A stretch of 7,793 nucleotides of DNA from Flavobacteriaceae bacterium UBA6231. GTDB taxonomy: Bacteria > Bacteroidota > Bacteroidia > Flavobacteriales > Flavobacteriaceae. Positions 6,101-7,793 of the stretch are shown here, in pieces (position 1 is the first letter of the stretch; every line of letters starts with the position of its first letter). The DNA is taken from positions 54,979 to 62,771 of the forward strand of contig DJWL01000003.1 of NCBI GenBank assembly GCA_002441545.1. The letters are read 5' to 3'. The notes under the pieces were generated by a model. It did no database searches. It was not told the origin of the DNA and was given only the letters and a program-made list of their open reading frames with translations. Position numbers and translations under genes: made by a program.

Positions 6101-7509
6101 TGTTCTGCCAACTTAATTAAGGTTGGATTTACACGTTTTTCATCTTCTTGATTATGACGCATAATTTCAACATACAGATCATCCTGAAATTGCTCTTTCC
6201 ACCACAATAAAGCTTCTTCAGCCTGATTTTCTCCAATATTTAAAACCTTACTAGGTACTTCACCATATAAATTACCTGTAAGTACAATTAAATCATCTTT
6301 ATATTTTTCAATTAATTCTCGGTCAATTCTTGGCACATAATAAAAACCATCTATATAGGCAATAGAAGATAATTTTGCTAAATTATGATAGCCTTTTTTG
6401 TTTTTTGCAAGCAGCACTATTTGATAGCCATTATCTTTTCTGGACTTGTCTAAATGATTGTCACAAACAAAAAACTCACAACCTAAAATAGGTTTAATTT
6501 CATTAAAAGTTGGCAATTCTCCTTTTGCTATGGCCTCTTCATTTTTGGTTTTTACCGCTTTATTATGAAACGTTACTTCTTTTACAAAATGAAAAGCACC
6601 CATCATATTTCCATGATCTGTTAATGCAACAGCAGGCATATTATACTTTGCCGCAGAAGTCACTAATTTTTTAATACTTATAGTGGATTGTAAAATAGAA
6701 AACTGTGAATGATTATGTAAATGAACAAAGTCAACATCAGCAAGTTCGGCAATATTCTCTTTAATCTCTTGTGATGAGATTGTACTTGAAACCGTTTTTT
6801 TTAATTGTTCCCTAATTTTTGCACTTTCATTTTTTAGATTGATGTGTTTTAAACCTAAAAGCTGAATTTCTGTTGGATTGGATTCGTTGAATTCTTTAAA
6901 ATAATCTGGCTTAACATCTAATTGTTCTTTTGTAAATTCACTCAAACGAATCAATTCAAAAAAGCAACGGGTTGTTGCCTCCACATCTGCAGTTGCATTA
7001 TGAGCTTCTACAAAACGTTCGTTGAATAAAAATTCATGCAATTCAGAAAGTGTCGGTAGCTTAAATTTACCATATCGCCCGCCAGGTATTTGACATAAAG
7101 CAGCAGTGTGTTCTGTACAAGTGTCTAATACAGGTAATTCTTGTAACACATTATCTAATCCTTCTCTAAAAAACTCAGCACCCATAATGTTCAAGTCAAA
7201 CTTTACATTTTGACCAACAATAAATTTTGTTCTATTTAAAGTTTCTTTAAATTTTTGTAAAACCTCAATTAATGGAAGGCCTTGATCTTGAGCTAATTCT
7301 GTTGAAATACCATGAATTTTCTCTGCATCAAAAGGAACATTAAAGCCATCTGGTTTAACCAAATAATCCTGATGTTCTATACAATTGCCCATTGCATCAT
7401 GTAATTGCCATGCTATTTGAATGCATCTAGGCCAGTTATTAGTATCACTAATGGGAGCATCCCAACGTTTAGGTAAACCTGTAGTTTCGGTATCAAAAAT
7501 TAAATACAT
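3124..7509 (-). CDS. dnaE: DNA polymerase III alpha subunit with fused 3'-5' exonuclease
   Basis: This 1461-residue protein is the replicative polymerase, and carries its own proofreading domain; E. coli DnaE is about 1160 residues and uses a separate epsilon subunit. Residues 1-185 are a complete DEDDh exonuclease: D6 and E8 (FDTET), D105 (VGQNVKFD), H170 and D175 (EAHNATAD). A linker leads to a PHP domain (about 259-500) with H263, H265, D298-H299, E345 and H375 intact. The polymerase core has GPGRGS (647-652), catalytic D691 and D693 in MPDIDIDF, and the third aspartate D857 in KMDFLGL; YRPGPMEYIPSF (936-947) and YAFNKSHS (1045-1052) follow. Next come a helix-hairpin-helix region (about 1105-1190), a clamp-binding motif QVSLF (1219-1223), an OB fold (about 1293-1357) and a C-terminal domain. 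The ATG at 7509 is directly before the first exonuclease motif, so no later start is possible. I found no convincing promoter in the leader. Confidence 0.98.
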   Translation of the reverse strand: MYLIFDTETTGLPKRWDAPISDTNNWPRCIQIAWQLHDAMGNCIEHQDYLVKPDGFNVPFDAEKIHGISTELAQDQGLPLIEVLQKFKETLNRTKFIVGQNVKFDLNIMGAEFFREGLDNVLQELPVLDTCTEHTAALCQIPGGRYGKFKLPTLSELHEFLFNERFVEAHNATADVEATTRCFFELIRLSEFTKEQLDVKPDYFKEFNESNPTEIQLLGLKHINLKNESAKIREQLKKTVSSTISSQEIKENIAELADVDFVHLHNHSQFSILQSTISIKKLVTSAAKYNMPAVALTDHGNMMGAFHFVKEVTFHNKAVKTKNEEAIAKGELPTFNEIKPILGCEFFVCDNHLDKSRKDNGYQIVLLAKNKKGYHNLAKLSSIAYIDGFYYVPRIDRELIEKYKDDLIVLTGNLYGEVPSKVLNIGENQAEEALLWWKEQFQDDLYVEIMRHNQEDEKRVNPTLIKLAEQHNIKIVATNNTYYAEQEDANAHDILLCVKDGEKQATPIGRGRGYRYGMPNKEYYFKSSDAMKSLFKDLPQAISNIQEVVDKIENYQLSREVLLPKFEIPKEFENEEDKIDGGKRGENAYLRHLTYKGAEKRYEDLTPEIKERLDFELEVIEKTGYPGYFLIVEDFIREARNMDVSVGPGRGSAAGSVVAYCLWITNIDPLKYDLLFERFLNPDRISMPDIDIDFDDEGRGRVMDYVIKKYGSNQVAQIITYGTMAAKSSIRDTARVLDLPLFDADRIAKLIPTMSKLNKIFGLSEKELNSSFRAEDLEKVNQLLNISEGEDLEAETINLAKTLEGSLRNTGIHACGVIITPSDITDFVPVATAKDSDLYVTQFDNSVVEEAGLLKMDFLGLKTLTLIKDTVKIVKAKHGILLDPDNFPLDDEKTYELFQKGETVGVFQYESPGMQKHLKDLKPSVFDDLIAMNALYRPGPMEYIPSFVKRKHGEETIDYDLPAMEEYLKETYGITVYQEQVMLLSQKLADFTKGEADVLRKAMGKKQIAVLDKMKPKFIEQAGAKGHDKDKLEKIWKDWEAFASYAFNKSHSTCYAWIAYQTAYLKAHYPAEYMAAVLSNNMNDIKQVTFFMEECKRMKLNVLGPDVNESYYKFSVNKDYAVRFGMGAVKGVGHGAVKTIVENRKENGHYKSIFDLAKRIDLRAANKKAFENLALAGGFDCFTETHRAQYFQDEGDGITFLEKAIRYGSKHQENENSAQVSLFGDASDIQIAEPQVPPCETWGTMEKLAREKEVVGIYISGHPLDDFKTEMNTFCNSSLAMFKDLEACVNKELTFGGVVTDVQHRVTKQGKGWAIFTVEDYTDSFEFRIFGEEYLKFRHFLLKNSFVFVKAFVREGWVNKETDKKSDPRLQFNNFQLLHDVMDSYAKKLSIQLNIKDIQNDKISNLNELINMHPGSQILNFVVYDNEESIKLNMPSRKKKIKISQELLEELENQEVYYKLN
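6955..7509 (-). other. DEDDh exonuclease domain of DnaE
   Basis: Codons 1-185 encode an epsilon-like (DnaQ-type) domain with all five catalytic residues: D6, E8, D105, H170 and D175. It precedes the PHP domain. In PolC of Firmicutes the exonuclease is instead inserted within PHP, so this is a separate arrangement. It gives the polymerase a proofreading activity in the same chain. Confidence 0.92.
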
Positions 7510-7645
7510 AAATTTATTTTAAGCACTAAATAAGATTGATAAAAATACTAATTATAACTATTTAATTTTTTTAAATTTATCATCATTTATAAACAAAAAA
7601 CCCTTTAAGAATCACTTTTTTAAAGTTTTTTTAAAATAAATTCAT

Positions 7646-7663
7646 ATATGACAAAAATCATAT
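7646..7663. promoter_or_regulatory. Palindrome with Crp/Fnr-like spacing
   Basis: ATATGA (7646-7651) and TCATAT (7658-7663) are perfect inverted arms around six bases. The core TGA-N6-TCA is the geometry bound by Crp/Fnr-family dimers. It lies in the divergent region, centred about 75 bp before the plus-strand ATG at 7729 and about 145 bp before the dnaE start. A factor cannot be named from the sequence alone. Confidence 0.4.
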
Positions 7664-7668
7664 TTTGA

Positions 7669-7682
7669 GTAACATATGTTAC
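7669..7682. promoter_or_regulatory. Perfect 14-bp palindrome, candidate operator
   Basis: GTAACATATGTTAC is an uninterrupted perfect palindrome 46 bases upstream of the ATG at 7729. Its centre is 21 bp, two helical turns, from the centre of the neighbouring palindrome at 7646-7663. A plus-strand TAATTTTA (7684-7691) is seven of eight to the TAnnTTTG box, with TTTG at 7664-7667 sixteen bases before it. If this weak promoter is real, the palindrome lies between its two elements, where a bound protein would block transcription. Confidence 0.45.
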
Positions 7683-7728
7683 ATAATTTTACACCAAGAT
7701 TTTAAATAAAATATCAAATACAGTTATT

Positions 7729-7793
7729 ATGAAAAATTTCAAATTAATAATAAACTTGGTCATAGTAGCATCAAGTTTTATGTTTTTCCAATG
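7729..7793 (+). CDS. Start of an exported protein or lipoprotein, cut by the window edge
   Basis: An ATG at 7729 opens 21 codons to the end of the window: a basic start (MKNFK) followed by a hydrophobic stretch through FMFFQ. This is a typical N-terminal secretion signal. The next codon begins TG, so it is Cys, Trp or a stop; a Cys here would make a lipoprotein cleavage site, although Q at -1 would be atypical. The gene is divergent from dnaE and is the only plus-strand gene seen. The leader is A-rich without a Shine-Dalgarno sequence, as in the other genes. Nothing about its function can be read from this fragment. Confidence 0.6.
   Translation, partial: MKNFKLIINLVIVASSFMFFQ

Noticed and set aside
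3124..7509. PolC-type polymerase
   Set aside because: In PolC the exonuclease interrupts the PHP domain; here it precedes an uninterrupted PHP domain, and the core motifs are of DnaE type.
7595..7632. Imperfect hairpin with a T-run in the divergent region
   Set aside because: The arms (AAAAAACCCTTTAA and TTAAAGTTTTTT) pair only with a bulge, and no gene ends here, so a terminator is not supported.

Overview
The window reads as a low-GC chromosomal segment of a member of the Bacteroidota, most likely Flavobacteriaceae. Four things point there: promoters of the TTTG-N19-TAnnTTTG type, A-rich leaders with no Shine-Dalgarno sequence before the start codons, a short lipoprotein signal ending in SC, and a DNA polymerase III alpha subunit with a proofreading exonuclease fused to its N-terminus. 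Everything except the partial gene at the right edge is on the minus strand, so the layout below runs right to left, in the direction of transcription.

Right edge: a 219-bp divergent intergenic region separates dnaE (minus) from a gene that starts at 7729 on the plus strand and leaves the window after 21 codons of signal peptide. This intergenic region holds two palindromes whose centres are 21 bp apart. Next, dnaE (7509-3124) fills more than half of the window. A 76-bp gap with an inverted repeat separates it from a predicted cysteine-rich surface lipoprotein of unknown function (3047-2181), which ends in a clear intrinsic terminator. Then come thioredoxin trxA (1990-1673), with its own -7 box and terminator, and a probable two-gene unit of a ClpP-family serine protease (1595-1053) and a DUF58/von Willebrand A-like protein (1036-107). 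At the left edge is the 5' end of a tRNA, probably tRNA-Asp, behind a near-perfect Bacteroidota promoter.

Functionally this is mostly housekeeping: replication with proofreading in one chain, thiol-disulphide exchange, protein turnover, and an intracellular MIDAS protein of unknown role. I see no mobile element, CRISPR array or obvious defence system, and no convincing undescribed multi-gene system. The points most worth a second look are the loss of three metal ligands in the DnaE PHP domain beside the fused exonuclease, the paired palindromes in the divergent promoter region, an exact 21-bp-period tandem duplication inside the DUF58 gene, the ClpP gene lying away from clpX, and the cysteine-framed repeats of the lipoprotein.
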